DNA of 26,451 bases from an uncultured Flavobacterium sp. (GCF_946220915.1 NZ_CAMIHH010000039.1:1-26451), one strand, 5' to 3'; positions 1 through 8,931 are shown, numbered from the stretch's first letter. Notes: generated from the letters alone by a model not told the origin. A program made the numbers and translations.

Positions 1-264
1 ATGAATATCATGTATATCTTCAACCGATTTGACCTCAATTATAAATTTGTTTTCAATCATTATGTCAACTCTGTATCCGGCATCCAGTTTAATCTCCTCA
101 TAAACCAAAGGCAAAGGTTTTTGCTTTTCAACGTATAGACCGGTCTTGTATAGTTCATAGCATAAGCATTCGCAATATGCACTTTCAAGCAGGCCTGGAC
201 CTAAAGCTTTATGGACTTTAAGTGCGCAATCGTAAACTATTTTTGCTATCTCGTTTTCAGTCAT
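1..264 (-). CDS. GxxExxY protein, C-terminus cut by window edge
   Basis: Reading the minus strand from the ATG at 264 gives 88 codons with no stop before the window edge, so the 3' end is missing. The N-terminal part carries the family signature G24-x-x-E27-x-x-Y30 inside LGPGLLESAY. Further on, D67 (YRVD) and E77-V-K79 (IIEVKS) match the D...ExK core of PD-(D/E)XK nuclease-like folds. GxxExxY proteins are usually about 120-135 residues, so roughly the last third is off-window. The biochemical role of the family is unknown, and a nuclease role here is inferred from the motif only. In this window it lies downstream of batD on the same strand and is flanked by an inverted repeat, which suggests an insertion into this locus. 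Confidence 0.85.
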   Translation of the reverse strand, partial: MTENEIAKIVYDCALKVHKALGPGLLESAYCECLCYELYKTGLYVEKQKPLPLVYEEIKLDAGYRVDIMIENKFIIEVKSVEDIHDIH

Positions 265-269
265 TTTTT

Positions 270-472
270 TTTATTTTTTACCACAGGGGTCACAAAGTCT
301 TTTCACTAAGGACACTATGATCAGTATATCTTATAAAGATCACGAGGCTACGCTTCGCTTATTTAGTACCGATTTCGCAAACATCACAGCTCTGTGGCCT
401 TATTCACAAAATTATCCATTCAGCTTTGTGAACCTTGTGCAAATCCCTCGTGCACTTTGTGGTAAAAATAAA
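270..472. repeat. Inverted-repeat-bounded intergenic element between batD and the GxxExxY gene
   Basis: TTTATTTTTTACCACA at 270-285 is the reverse complement of TGTGGTAAAAATAAA at 458-472, apart from one extra T. Inside the arms, CACAAAGT (291-298) also recurs inverted as CACTTTGTG (453-461). The enclosed sequence has no convincing coding potential: the 81-codon plus-strand ORF starting at 317 runs antisense into batD and resembles no known protein. Degenerate CACAAAG-type motifs of this kind are often seen near GxxExxY genes in this phylum (from memory), so the stretch may be a non-autonomous repeat that travels with that gene. Confidence 0.5.
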
Positions 473-487
473 CCGCCCTTGGTAAAC

Positions 488-2263
488 CTACATCTGCTTC
501 TCCAAAGCCGTTACCACTTCAACAGCGTTATCATAATCCTGCTGCATCGCCGAGCCAGATGACGGCGCGTACCTCGCAAACTCGCAGTTGTCCATAATCT
601 TCATGAAATCATTTACGGTATCCTGTTCCGCTTTGCGCGAAAGCAGCAGCTCCTTTACGTTCTGCCTGCTCATCTCGGCGGTTTCAATATGTAGCTTAGC
701 CTTCAGGAAGTTGTGCAATGCCTTTTCGAGGTGCCTGTAGAATGGCTCCCTGTTCCCGATATGGTGCTTCGCTTCCGCCAGGTATTTTTTCGCCAGCTTG
801 TTGGTTTCGCGCACACGGCTGCCTTTTGCATCGCTGTTATAAGCCTGCTTTTTCTTTTTGGCAAAAACGATTACCGGCATCAGCAGGAATGGAAGGACCA
901 GCAATATCCAAAACAGTACCGAGCCCATAAACCCGCCACTGCCTGTAACTTCTAATGAAGTGCTGTCAGCTATTGTTCGGAAAGGCTCCCTTGTTTCACG
1001 CGCGCCTTTACCATCTCCCGAAGCATTGCCGGGCGCGTTTGACCCGCCGACCGGAACGCTCAGCACATCGACTATGATGTTATCAAAGGCCATGGTGCGG
1101 TAGGTACCAAGTTTAGGGTCAAACCAGGAGAAAGATAGTCCCTTAATGGCGAATTTGCCTTTCTTATGGGGTACGATGGTATAGCTGTCCGACATATTGC
1201 CTTCCATGCCGCTCAATGGCACAGCAATATTTTCGGAATGCTCAGGGTCGAATATTTCCAATTCCTTCGGTGCCAATGGCTTTGGAAGACGGAAGAGTTT
1301 CATATTGCCCTTCCCGTTAACAGATACCTCCAGCTTAAGCGACTCGCCGTTTGATAGTGTGGTTTTTGATGGTATGGCCTTAAATGTAAAGCTACCCACT
1401 GCACCATTAAAATTCGCCGGACGCCCCTGTTCCGGAAGCGATTTCACGTTAACTACGGTATTTCCTGTAGACACCATGCGGTTCTCCACTGTAAACGCAT
1501 CGTTGCCAAATCGGTCCACACGGCCTGTAGGTATTTCCAGCTCAAGCGATGCCGTCATGGGGTCGAGCTCTATCCTGCCGCTTTTCTGCGGGTAAAGTAC
1601 CGCCCTGCGCAATACTACAAAATTATGCATTTCACCTTTAAACATGCCCTGCTGTACCGATTGCCGGTTCTTCGGCACATCGTCTACCTGGCTCCAGAAA
1701 TCAGGATATTGCGGGTTATCGGCTTTGTCCCACGTGCGTACACCCGTGCCTACCTTTACATACAGCTTATAAACTACATTTACAGGTTCATTGATATAAG
1801 GATTGGCGTTGCTTACCTCAGCTACAAGCTGCACATTGCCCAATGCTTTCTGCAGTTGTTTGCTGTTGGGGGCGTTGGCATAGCCGGAGCTTCCGTTTTG
1901 CACGGCACCGGTTACGGTTACTTTAAAAGGGATGGTTTTGTAAACCCTGTTTTTTATCTCAATGGTAGCCTGCCCAATGGTAAATGTCCCACGTGCCGTT
2001 GGTGTCAGGAAATAGGTATAAACCTTGGTGTATGTCTGTTTTTTATTGACCCAAAGGTAGTTAAACGACTGTATAGGCCCGGAAACATTGAAACCCCTGA
2101 ACGAGGGCGGGTTAAAGTTGTCCCCATCCTCATTCATGGTAAACTCCAGCTTCATGGTTTCGTTGATCCCAAGCGTCGTCCGTTCCGGAATGGCTTTAAA
2201 CTCCACCTGGGCATAGATGCCCTGGATGCAAAAAAATACTATGAATGCTATATATCTCTTCAT
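488..2263 (-). CDS. batD: BatD, oxygen-tolerance / Bat complex membrane protein
   Basis: 591 residues, the usual size for BatD. A signal peptide covers residues 1-19 (MKRYIAFIVFFCIQGIYAQ). A large periplasmic part follows, with repeated beta-rich modules; the phrase FKAIPERTTL near residue 22 recurs as FKAIPSKTTL near 294, which indicates internal duplication. One transmembrane helix lies at about 447-468, followed by KKKK and a cytoplasmic tail of about 120 residues. BatD belongs to the Bacteroides aerotolerance (Bat) locus and is thought to work with the vWA proteins BatA and BatB at the inner membrane. It is the last Bat gene visible here. It is separated from batC by about 195 bp of repeat-bearing sequence, unlike the overlapping genes upstream, so its expression may be partly uncoupled. 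No batE-like gene is seen between it and the window edge. Confidence 0.9.
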   Translation of the reverse strand: MKRYIAFIVFFCIQGIYAQVEFKAIPERTTLGINETMKLEFTMNEDGDNFNPPSFRGFNVSGPIQSFNYLWVNKKQTYTKVYTYFLTPTARGTFTIGQATIEIKNRVYKTIPFKVTVTGAVQNGSSGYANAPNSKQLQKALGNVQLVAEVSNANPYINEPVNVVYKLYVKVGTGVRTWDKADNPQYPDFWSQVDDVPKNRQSVQQGMFKGEMHNFVVLRRAVLYPQKSGRIELDPMTASLELEIPTGRVDRFGNDAFTVENRMVSTGNTVVNVKSLPEQGRPANFNGAVGSFTFKAIPSKTTLSNGESLKLEVSVNGKGNMKLFRLPKPLAPKELEIFDPEHSENIAVPLSGMEGNMSDSYTIVPHKKGKFAIKGLSFSWFDPKLGTYRTMAFDNIIVDVLSVPVGGSNAPGNASGDGKGARETREPFRTIADSTSLEVTGSGGFMGSVLFWILLVLPFLLMPVIVFAKKKKQAYNSDAKGSRVRETNKLAKKYLAEAKHHIGNREPFYRHLEKALHNFLKAKLHIETAEMSRQNVKELLLSRKAEQDTVNDFMKIMDNCEFARYAPSSGSAMQQDYDNAVEVVTALEKQM

Positions 2264-2321
2264 TATTCAAAAATACAAACCTCAATTTGTTCAGCCATCA
2301 GTTAAATATTTACGGATAACA

Positions 2322-2438
2322 TACCCCTAACCCCTCTCAAGAGGGGAAAAACTTCACTCATGCCGGATTAACAGAACGAGTTGTTGGGTTTGAGTCAGCA
2401 CGTTTGAGTGTTCCCCTCTTGAGAGGGGTAGGGGTGTG
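2322..2438. repeat. REP-like long inverted repeat in the batC-batD gap
   Basis: The arm at about 2323-2348 (CCCCTAACCCCTCTCAAGAG followed by GGGAA) is nearly the reverse complement of the arm at about 2411-2437 (TTCCCCTCTTGAGAGGGGTA followed by GGGGTGT). Each arm is itself almost palindromic (CCCCTCT/AGAGGGG). About 60 bp separate them. In RNA this would form a very stable long stem between batC and batD, able to act as a processing site, an mRNA stabiliser or a partial terminator. Degenerate relatives occur at 10094-10126, 18758-18788 and 22476-22556, so it looks like a dispersed intergenic repeat family. Confidence 0.8.
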
Positions 2439-2458
2439 TCCTCGTTACCGAAAACTCA

Positions 2459-3226
2459 CTACCAATCCTTTTCCTGCTTCTTCGGCTGGGCCTTAACCCG
2501 GACGCCTTTTACCCGGTCCTGCACTTTTTTCTCCTCGTTGTTCATCGCATCCAGCAGGCTTTCCATACGCTGTTTTGACGGATCATCTTTAGCTGGTTTG
2601 GGATCGCCCTTTTCATCAGCCCCGCCTTTGCTTTGCTGTGCACCTTCGCCACCGCCTTTCGGCTGTGGAGTGTCCTTGCTGCCACCGCCATTGGCTTTTT
2701 CGCCGCTGTCGCCACGATTTTTCTGTACGTTGCTTTTATTATCTTCCTTGTCGTCCTTAGGCGGGTCTTTCCTGTCATCCTGTTTGGGCGGCTTTGGCGG
2801 GTTCTTGTCCAGCATTTCCTTCGCCAGGGCATAATTGTAGCGCGTTTCCTCGTCCTGCGGATTGTTACGCAATGCATTCTTATACGCTTCTACCGCTTTC
2901 TGATAATCTTTGGCCTTCATGAACACATTGCCCATATTGTGGTAGGCCTTGTGCTTCTCGGCCTTGGTTGCACCATTGTCAATAGCACGCGCATACGCCA
3001 TTACCGCTTCCGTATATTGCTTTTGCTCATATACAGCGTTACCCAGGTTATAATCGGCCGCTGCCTTTGCCGGCGATTTCGATTTCGATACCCTGTAATC
3101 GGCCTCTGCGTTGCGGTAGGCCTTATTTTTATATTCTTCGTTGCCGCGCGCCATGTCATTATCGGGCTTTTGCGCAAATGCGGAAAACCCAATCAAAGCC
3201 AGCAATGCCATCATCAGTCCCTTCAT
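2459..3226 (-). CDS. batC: BatC, periplasmic TPR protein of the Bat operon
   Basis: 255 residues. A signal peptide (MKGLMMALLALIGFSAFAQ) precedes about three TPR units between residues 35 and 150, recognisable from ADYNLGNAVYEQKQYTEAVM and KAYHNMGNVFMKAKDYQKAV. Residues from about 160 to the end are low complexity and rich in K, D, G, P and Q, without predicted fold. TPR proteins at this place in Bat operons are called BatC or BatE. This one directly follows batB, overlapping its end by 4 bp, which is the batC position. It probably acts as a scaffold binding the vWA proteins in the periplasm. The start is supported by the signal peptide and the translational-coupling overlap. Confidence 0.85.
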   Translation of the reverse strand: MKGLMMALLALIGFSAFAQKPDNDMARGNEEYKNKAYRNAEADYRVSKSKSPAKAAADYNLGNAVYEQKQYTEAVMAYARAIDNGATKAEKHKAYHNMGNVFMKAKDYQKAVEAYKNALRNNPQDEETRYNYALAKEMLDKNPPKPPKQDDRKDPPKDDKEDNKSNVQKNRGDSGEKANGGGSKDTPQPKGGGEGAQQSKGGADEKGDPKPAKDDPSKQRMESLLDAMNNEEKKVQDRVKGVRVKAQPKKQEKDW

Positions 3227-4260
3227 GCTTCTTTCTCGTTAAACAGGTTGAGTTTCTTTATCCATGCGGTTTTTCGCTCCAGCAGGAACATATCCAGCAG
3301 CAACAACAATAGTGCCGCGCCCAAAAACCACTGGTACTGCGAATCGTAATCCGACACCTGCCTTGAGGCAAATCCTTTCTTATCAATATTTTCCAGCGCT
3401 TTGGCTACATAATCGGCTACCTCGCGGCTGTCGTTGCCCGATACATAACCACCGCCTGTCGCTTTCGCCAGGTCTTTCAATGGTGCAGGGAAGAGCCTGG
3501 TGGTTACAATCTGCCCTTCGTTATCGCGTTTAAAGCTTTCGGTCACGCCATTGCGCTTTAGTGGTATGTTCGCTCCTTTTTCGGTACCTATGCCTACCGT
3601 AACCATTTTAATCCCTTTTTCTGCCAGGTCTTCTGCGGCGTTAAAACTATCCTGCCCGTGGTCCTCGCCATCCGATAGCAATATGACCATTTTTCCGGCC
3701 TTTGGGTCGTCAAAATACGATGCCGACATCATCAGCGCTTCGTTTATTGCTGTTCCCTGGGATGATACCATATCGGTATCCATGCCTTCGAGCAGCATTT
3801 TCGCCACGCTGTAGTCATTGGTTATCGGCAGTACCGGGAATGCGCTTCCGGCATAGCCGATTATGCCCACCCTGTCAGCGCCCAGCTGCTTCATGATCTG
3901 CGATACGATCTGCTTGCTTTTTTCCAGGCGGTTCGGTGCCACATCCTCGGCCAGCATGCTCAGGGAAACGTCTACCGCAAATACAATGTCGGCACCCTGG
4001 GTCTTTACTATTTCCTTGCGCATCCCTGCCCTTGGGTTTACCAAAGCCAGTACCAGCCCTGTGATCACCAAAAGCATGATGGTAAACTTTAGTCCCGACT
4101 TGAATGCCGAGCGTTCGGGCGAAAGCCTGCCTACCATTTCGGCGCTGCCAAATTCACGCTGTTTTTTCTTTTTCCAGTAAAGGTCGTACGCATACAGCCC
4201 TGCCAACAACGGGATGATGGCTAACAGATAGAAATATATGGGTTTGTCGAGTACGAACAT
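3223..4260 (-). CDS. batB: BatB, membrane-anchored von Willebrand factor A protein
   Basis: 345 residues. Two N-terminal transmembrane helices (about 8-28 and 58-75) are followed by a vWA domain with a complete MIDAS start, DVSLS at 97-101, plus a conserved Thr in QGTAINEA and Asp in LLSDGEDHG. A third helix lies near 311-327 (WFLGAALLLLLLDMFLLE). Family knowledge: BatA and BatB are paired vWA proteins that bind divalent metal through MIDAS and are regulated by a MoxR ATPase. The gene starts 3 bp after batA stops and overlaps batC by 4 bp, so it is certainly part of one operon. Confidence 0.92.
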   Translation of the reverse strand: MFVLDKPIYFYLLAIIPLLAGLYAYDLYWKKKKQREFGSAEMVGRLSPERSAFKSGLKFTIMLLVITGLVLALVNPRAGMRKEIVKTQGADIVFAVDVSLSMLAEDVAPNRLEKSKQIVSQIMKQLGADRVGIIGYAGSAFPVLPITNDYSVAKMLLEGMDTDMVSSQGTAINEALMMSASYFDDPKAGKMVILLSDGEDHGQDSFNAAEDLAEKGIKMVTVGIGTEKGANIPLKRNGVTESFKRDNEGQIVTTRLFPAPLKDLAKATGGGYVSGNDSREVADYVAKALENIDKKGFASRQVSDYDSQYQWFLGAALLLLLLDMFLLERKTAWIKKLNLFNEKEA

Positions 4261-4263
4261 AAT

Positions 4264-5271
4264 TTAAATAAAGCTTCGGTAAAGTGTCCTGCGCAACACT
4301 GCCTCAAGGACTAACAGCCCCAGCGCGGCCCACACAAAAATGCGGAATTTTTCTTCGTAATTAAAATATTTCAGCTCAGGGATCTCGCTGGTCTCCAGTT
4401 TGTCGATCTCCTTATAAATTTCTGCAAGCCTGTTGTTATCGGTCGCTCGGAAATACTTGCCACCGGTATCGCTGGCAATTTCCTCAAGCAGCTGCTCGTC
4501 GATCTTTACAGGCGCCATGCGGTATATGATCTCACCGCTGAAAGGATCAACCTCCCACGGGAATTCCGCATTGCCATTGGTGCCAATGCCTATCGTATAT
4601 ACCTTTAGGCCAAACTCCTTCGCGATGGCAGCAGCAGTTTTCGGCTCAATGGAGCCGCCGTTGTTAACACCATCCGTCATTAATATGATGATGCGGCTTT
4701 TGGCCTTGCTTTCCTTCAGGCGGTTTACGGCAGTAGCCAGTCCGGTGCCTATGGCCGTACCATCCTTTATCATCAGGTTGTCAAACTCAATCGATTCTAT
4801 TGCCTGCTTTACCAGCTGCTTGTCGCTGGTCACGGGTATCTTGGTATAGGCTTCAGCGGCATACAGCACCAGGCCAATGCGGTCATTGGTGCGTGCGTGT
4901 ACAAATGCGGCAGCAGTTTTTTTCAATGCCTCAAAGCGGTTGGGTTTCAGGTCTCTTGCCAGCATACTGCTCGAAACGTCGGCAGCCAGCACAATGTCGA
5001 TACCGTTTACCGACCCTGCCTTGCTGCTTACATCGGCAGTGCGCGGACGGGCAAGCGCCACTATCATGCAGGCCATCGCCAAAAGGCGGATGATAAACAA
5101 TGCCGGCCTCAGTTTTGCCTTGAGCGATGGCGCGGCCTTAAATCCCTGAACTGAACTGATGCGCAACGTAGCCGACTGCTGTTTCCTTTTCAGGAAATGC
5201 CAGCCCACAGCAAGCGGCAATAATAGCAGCAGCCAGAAAAACCCGGGATGTAAAAAGGTTATCTCGCTCAT
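4264..5271 (-). CDS. batA: BatA, membrane-anchored von Willebrand factor A protein
   Basis: 335 residues with the same architecture as the next gene: transmembrane helices at about 10-26 and 56-74, a vWA domain with MIDAS residues DVSSS (98-102), Thr in KDGTAIGTG and Asp in LMTDGVNNGG, and a C-terminal helix at about 311-327. The sequence stays close to the BatA type, including the N-terminal LHPGFFWLLLLLPLAV segment. It overlaps the upstream gene by 4 bp (5268-5271), implying translational coupling. It likely forms an inner-membrane complex with BatB, BatC and BatD, energised or remodelled by MoxR. Confidence 0.92.
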   Translation of the reverse strand: MSEITFLHPGFFWLLLLLPLAVGWHFLKRKQQSATLRISSVQGFKAAPSLKAKLRPALFIIRLLAMACMIVALARPRTADVSSKAGSVNGIDIVLAADVSSSMLARDLKPNRFEALKKTAAAFVHARTNDRIGLVLYAAEAYTKIPVTSDKQLVKQAIESIEFDNLMIKDGTAIGTGLATAVNRLKESKAKSRIIILMTDGVNNGGSIEPKTAAAIAKEFGLKVYTIGIGTNGNAEFPWEVDPFSGEIIYRMAPVKIDEQLLEEIASDTGGKYFRATDNNRLAEIYKEIDKLETSEIPELKYFNYEEKFRIFVWAALGLLVLEAVLRRTLYRSFI

Positions 5272-6977
5272 GGTTGCTGTTGTTGTTGATCGGGTTGCTG
5301 GTCATCCTGCTGCTGGCCGTTGTCTTGTTGCTCCTTTCCTTTTTCCTGGGTAAACTCTATTGACTTTTTGATGCGCTCTGTGATCTCTTCGGCGTAGCCA
5401 TCACCATCCTCATGTATTACCATTACCTGCTGCACGCCCTGCTGTTGCTTGAAATACATGATCTCGTAGTAGGCCCTTTTCTTCTCTTTGGTAATCGGGT
5501 CGGGCAGTGTCATGGTACCATACGCCCTCAGCCCTTCGGTTCCCTGCCCCGTTTTAAAGCCTTCCTGCTTTTGGAGGATGCCGGTCGCGCCCCTCGATTC
5601 CCATTCCTTCGCCGTGGCATCAAATGCTTTGAACAGGTCAACATCCGCGGGCTGCTTAAATACCATGGTCGCTACTGCTATGTGGAAATTATCAAACAGC
5701 GAGCCGTACTCAAACAGCTGCATTTCGCTGATGTTCTGGGCGGCTTCTTTCGGTATGTACTTGTAAATTTCATTGTTACGCTTCAGTACTTTCGGCGTTT
5801 CAATGGTTACCGGCGGCACACCGTATTCGCTCTTTACCCATTCGGCATCAAGGAGCTCTTTGGTCGGATGGCCAAGCAGGTTATCCTTCAGGAAGTCGAA
5901 CCCTTTTGTAATGCCTATGTAAATGGCCACGCCCACAATAAGCCCTACAACGCCGCCGATGATGGCAAGCACACGCTGCCGCTTTTTCTTTTGAAGTAAA
6001 ATTTCGGCCTGTCGTGCTTTTTCTTCTTCCGATGGTTCAATGGGCTCCATCTCTGCCGGAAGGCTTTTATCAATGATGGCAATGGTGCTTTCAACCCTGC
6101 TGCGATCCTGGGTGATAATGTAATCTGCCGGGCGAGACAAGGCGAATTTGGCCATATCGGCATTGCGGAGCACTTTTTCAAGCTCTTCGTAAACCGATTC
6201 GTCAATGCGCATGTCCTTAAGGGCAACGGCTTCGTGCATGGCATCAATAAGCTCGCTGGTAGTGCTTTCCATGGCCGGTATGCGGATGGTTTCCTCAAGG
6301 TAAGTACGGGCAATATTGGCAAGCTCGCTATAGTATTCCTTTACCCCGCCTTTAGACAGTAAATCTTTCCTTTCAAGCACGTTGAAGCTGATGCGGGCCT
6401 TTTCCTTTGGCGATACATATTCCACCTTTACCTCTTTAACCGGCTTCAGCTTTTTGAGGTATCGGAACACCAGGTAGCCGATGCCGCCCAAAATGATTAT
6501 CCCACCCAAAATGTACAGCCACAGCCAGCTACGCGATTCGGCGGCAATCACGGGCTTGATGTCGTATAGCTTTTGCTTAAGGGTGTCTACCACAACATTG
6601 TTCACCTCAATGGTAAGCGGGATAGTCTGGTAGGTTTTGTTATTGATGATCACCGGAAGCTTCGGGATTTCGTACCTTCCCGAATCAAACTGCGTGAGCC
6701 CGTATTTTTTTACCAGCTCATACAGCCCGTCCTTTTCGATGGTATCGGTAGGGTAGGCTTCCAATACTTCCAGCTGCCCGAAGTTCTTGCCTGCCGGGAA
6801 GCTCACCTTTGCTCCTTTATTGGCCGTAGCCTTCAGTGTAAGGTTGAACTGCGAGCCGATCCTTATCTTTGCCGAATCGACACTTGCCTGAATGCCGGGC
6901 TGCTGCGCAAACATTGATGTGCACGCCAGCAGTAAAATCCCTATGTATGTTTTTATCTTCTGTATTCCCATATCCAT
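5268..6977 (-). CDS. BatD-like / DUF4381-type two-pass membrane protein of the Bat operon
   Basis: 569 residues. A signal peptide spans residues 1-25 (cleavage near MFAQQ). A periplasmic beta-rich module of about 120 residues resembles a single BatD repeat. A first transmembrane helix lies at 151-172, then about 165 cytoplasmic residues with helical character (GVKEYYSELANIARTYLEET, typical of DUF4381-like regions). A second helix lies at about 344-364, followed by an extracytoplasmic domain of about 180 residues and a Q/D-rich tail from about 545. A protein of this kind regularly sits between DUF58 and BatA in Flavobacteria. The segment after the second helix is an extra domain I do not recognise. 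The start shares one base with the stop of the DUF58 gene (TAATG). A slightly later ATG (residue 3) is equally possible. Confidence 0.75.
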   Translation of the reverse strand: MDMGIQKIKTYIGILLLACTSMFAQQPGIQASVDSAKIRIGSQFNLTLKATANKGAKVSFPAGKNFGQLEVLEAYPTDTIEKDGLYELVKKYGLTQFDSGRYEIPKLPVIINNKTYQTIPLTIEVNNVVVDTLKQKLYDIKPVIAAESRSWLWLYILGGIIILGGIGYLVFRYLKKLKPVKEVKVEYVSPKEKARISFNVLERKDLLSKGGVKEYYSELANIARTYLEETIRIPAMESTTSELIDAMHEAVALKDMRIDESVYEELEKVLRNADMAKFALSRPADYIITQDRSRVESTIAIIDKSLPAEMEPIEPSEEEKARQAEILLQKKKRQRVLAIIGGVVGLIVGVAIYIGITKGFDFLKDNLLGHPTKELLDAEWVKSEYGVPPVTIETPKVLKRNNEIYKYIPKEAAQNISEMQLFEYGSLFDNFHIAVATMVFKQPADVDLFKAFDATAKEWESRGATGILQKQEGFKTGQGTEGLRAYGTMTLPDPITKEKKRAYYEIMYFKQQQGVQQVMVIHEDGDGYAEEITERIKKSIEFTQEKGKEQQDNGQQQDDQQPDQQQQQP

Positions 6978-7837
6978 TAACCCCTGCTTTTAAAATAGCC
7001 CAGCAGTTTGGTCACATACGATTCCCCCACCTGTGCGCTTACCGTACCGGCACCGCAGCGATGGAAGGTCTCTTTAAAGTATTGCAGCCTTGCGGCATAC
7101 TGTTTTTCATAATTCAGCCGTACCGATTTCGATCCCGTATCAACCGATACGATCTCTCCCGTCTCGGCATCGGCCATGTCCACAAAACCGATGTCGGGCA
7201 TTTTTTCCTCGCGGATGTCATGAACCCTTACACCGGTTATGTCGTGTTTTTTAGACGCGATCTTCAGCGTATGCTCGTAGCCTGCATCCATAAAATCAGA
7301 TATCAGGAACACAATCGCTTTTTTCTTCTGCACGCCTGATAGAAATTTCAGCGCCTGCGAAAGGTCCGTTTTTTGGCTTTCGGGCGTAAACTCTATCAAC
7401 TCCCGGATGATGCGCAGCACGTGCGACCTGCCTTTCTTCGGCGGCACATACAATTCGATCTTATCCGTAAAAAGTATCAGCCCTATCTTGTCATTGTTCT
7501 GCGTGGCCGAAAATGCCATGGTCGCGGCGATCTCGGTTACTAAATCTCTTTTGAACTGGCTTTGTGAACCAAAGCTTTCCGACCCGCTCACGTCGACCAT
7601 CAGCATCATCGTCAGTTCGCGCTCCTCCTCAAATACCTTGATGTAAGGCTCGTTGTAGCGCGCGGTCACATTCCAGTCGATAGCCCGTACATCATCCCCA
7701 AACTGGTACTGGCGCACCTCGCTAAAGGTCATGCCCCGTCCCTTGAACGACGTGTGGTATTCCCCCGAGAAGATATGATCGCTCAGCCTCCGGGTCTTTA
7801 TCTCAATCTTGCGGACTTTTTTAAAAATTTCTTTCAT
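6977..7837 (-). CDS. DUF58 / vWA-like protein of the MoxR-Bat operon
   Basis: 286 residues without signal peptide or membrane helix, so cytoplasmic. The DUF58 hallmark YQFGDDVRAIDWN occupies residues 44-56. A vWA-type segment follows with DVSGS at 82-86, which keeps the MIDAS DxSxS pattern. Family knowledge: DUF58 proteins almost always sit directly next to a MoxR ATPase and are thought to be its vWA partner or substrate. Here moxR lies 89 bp upstream on the same strand, and the next gene overlaps by one base. Confidence 0.9.
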   Translation of the reverse strand: MKEIFKKVRKIEIKTRRLSDHIFSGEYHTSFKGRGMTFSEVRQYQFGDDVRAIDWNVTARYNEPYIKVFEEERELTMMLMVDVSGSESFGSQSQFKRDLVTEIAATMAFSATQNNDKIGLILFTDKIELYVPPKKGRSHVLRIIRELIEFTPESQKTDLSQALKFLSGVQKKKAIVFLISDFMDAGYEHTLKIASKKHDITGVRVHDIREEKMPDIGFVDMADAETGEIVSVDTGSKSVRLNYEKQYAARLQYFKETFHRCGAGTVSAQVGESYVTKLLGYFKSRG

Positions 7838-7926
7838 TTCAGTTCAATGTTAGAATGTTGAAAGTTATAAAGTTAGTCGTCGCGTTAAGCAACATTTAAA
7901 CTTTAAACATTCAAACTAAAAACTGC

Positions 7927-8931
7927 CTACGGCACTTCTACCTCATTAATTATCTTATTGATGATATCCACCGACGTGATGTTCTCGGCTTCGGCTTCGT
8001 AGGTAATGCCGATCCTGTGGCGGAGCACGTCGTATACCACGGCGCGAACATCTTCCGGAATCACGAACCCACGGCGCTTGATGAACGCATAGCACTTCGC
8101 CGCAACGGCAAGGTTGATGCTTCCCCTTGGCGACGAGCCGAAGCTGATCCACGGCTTTATCTTTTCCAGTTTATACTTTTCGGGGTAGCGTGTAGCGAAC
8201 ACAATGTCGAGGATATACTTTTCTATTTTTTCGTCCATGTATACCTCGCGAACAGTTTGCTGCGCGCGGAGTATCTGTTCTATGGAAACCACCTGGTTTA
8301 CTTTTTCGAAGCCTCCCTTCAGGTTTTGGCGGATCACCATGCGCTCCTCATCCATCTTCGGGTAGTCAATAACGGCCTTGAGCATGAAACGGTCCACCTG
8401 TGCTTCCGGCAACGGGTAAGTACCCTCCTGCTCCACCGGGTTTTGCGTTGCCATAACCAGGAACGGCTGCTGCAATTTAAAAGTCTCTTCGCCTATGGTT
8501 ACCTGCTTTTCCTGCATCGCCTCGAGCAGGGCACTCTGTACTTTAGCAGGTGCACGGTTGATCTCGTCCGCAAGGACGAAGTTGGCGAATATCGGCCCCT
8601 TCTTTATGGTGAATTCATTTTGTTTGATATTGTAGATCATCGTTCCCACTACATCGGCAGGAAGCAGGTCGGGCGTAAACTGTATGCGGCTAAAACTGCC
8701 GTGTACCGCCTGCGAAAGCGTATTGATGGCAAGGGTCTTGGCAAGCCCGGGTACACCTTCAAGAAGGATGTGACCCTGCCCAAGCAGCCCGATAAGCAAT
8801 CGCTCGATCATATATTTCTGGCCTACGATGACCTTGTTCATTTCCATAGAAAGGAGGTCGACAAAGGCGCTTTCACGTTCAATTTTCTCGTTGATAGCCC
8901 TTATGTCCAACGCCTGGGTATTTTCATCCAT
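7927..8931 (-). CDS. moxR: MoxR family AAA+ ATPase
   Basis: 334 residues, standard for the AAA_3 MoxR family. Visible motifs in order: Walker A GVPGLAKT (59-66), Walker B with VLADEINRAP (119-128), sensor 1 ATQNPVEQEG (161-170) and the arginine-finger region PEAQVDRF (175-182). C-terminal lid helices contain the typical SFGSSPRGSI. MoxR ATPases act as chaperone-like remodelers of vWA-domain proteins, here probably the DUF58, BatA and BatB products. First gene of the minus-strand Bat operon. The start at 8931 begins MDENTQALDI and leaves a 288 bp intergenic region for the operon promoter. Confidence 0.95.
   Translation of the reverse strand: MDENTQALDIRAINEKIERESAFVDLLSMEMNKVIVGQKYMIERLLIGLLGQGHILLEGVPGLAKTLAINTLSQAVHGSFSRIQFTPDLLPADVVGTMIYNIKQNEFTIKKGPIFANFVLADEINRAPAKVQSALLEAMQEKQVTIGEETFKLQQPFLVMATQNPVEQEGTYPLPEAQVDRFMLKAVIDYPKMDEERMVIRQNLKGGFEKVNQVVSIEQILRAQQTVREVYMDEKIEKYILDIVFATRYPEKYKLEKIKPWISFGSSPRGSINLAVAAKCYAFIKRRGFVIPEDVRAVVYDVLRHRIGITYEAEAENITSVDIINKIINEVEVP

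Noticed and set aside
1625..2305. 226-codon plus-strand ORF antisense to batD, and similar long ORFs antisense to batC, moxR and the TonB receptor
   Set aside because: They are shadows of the strongly supported minus-strand genes, with no domain or promoter of their own.
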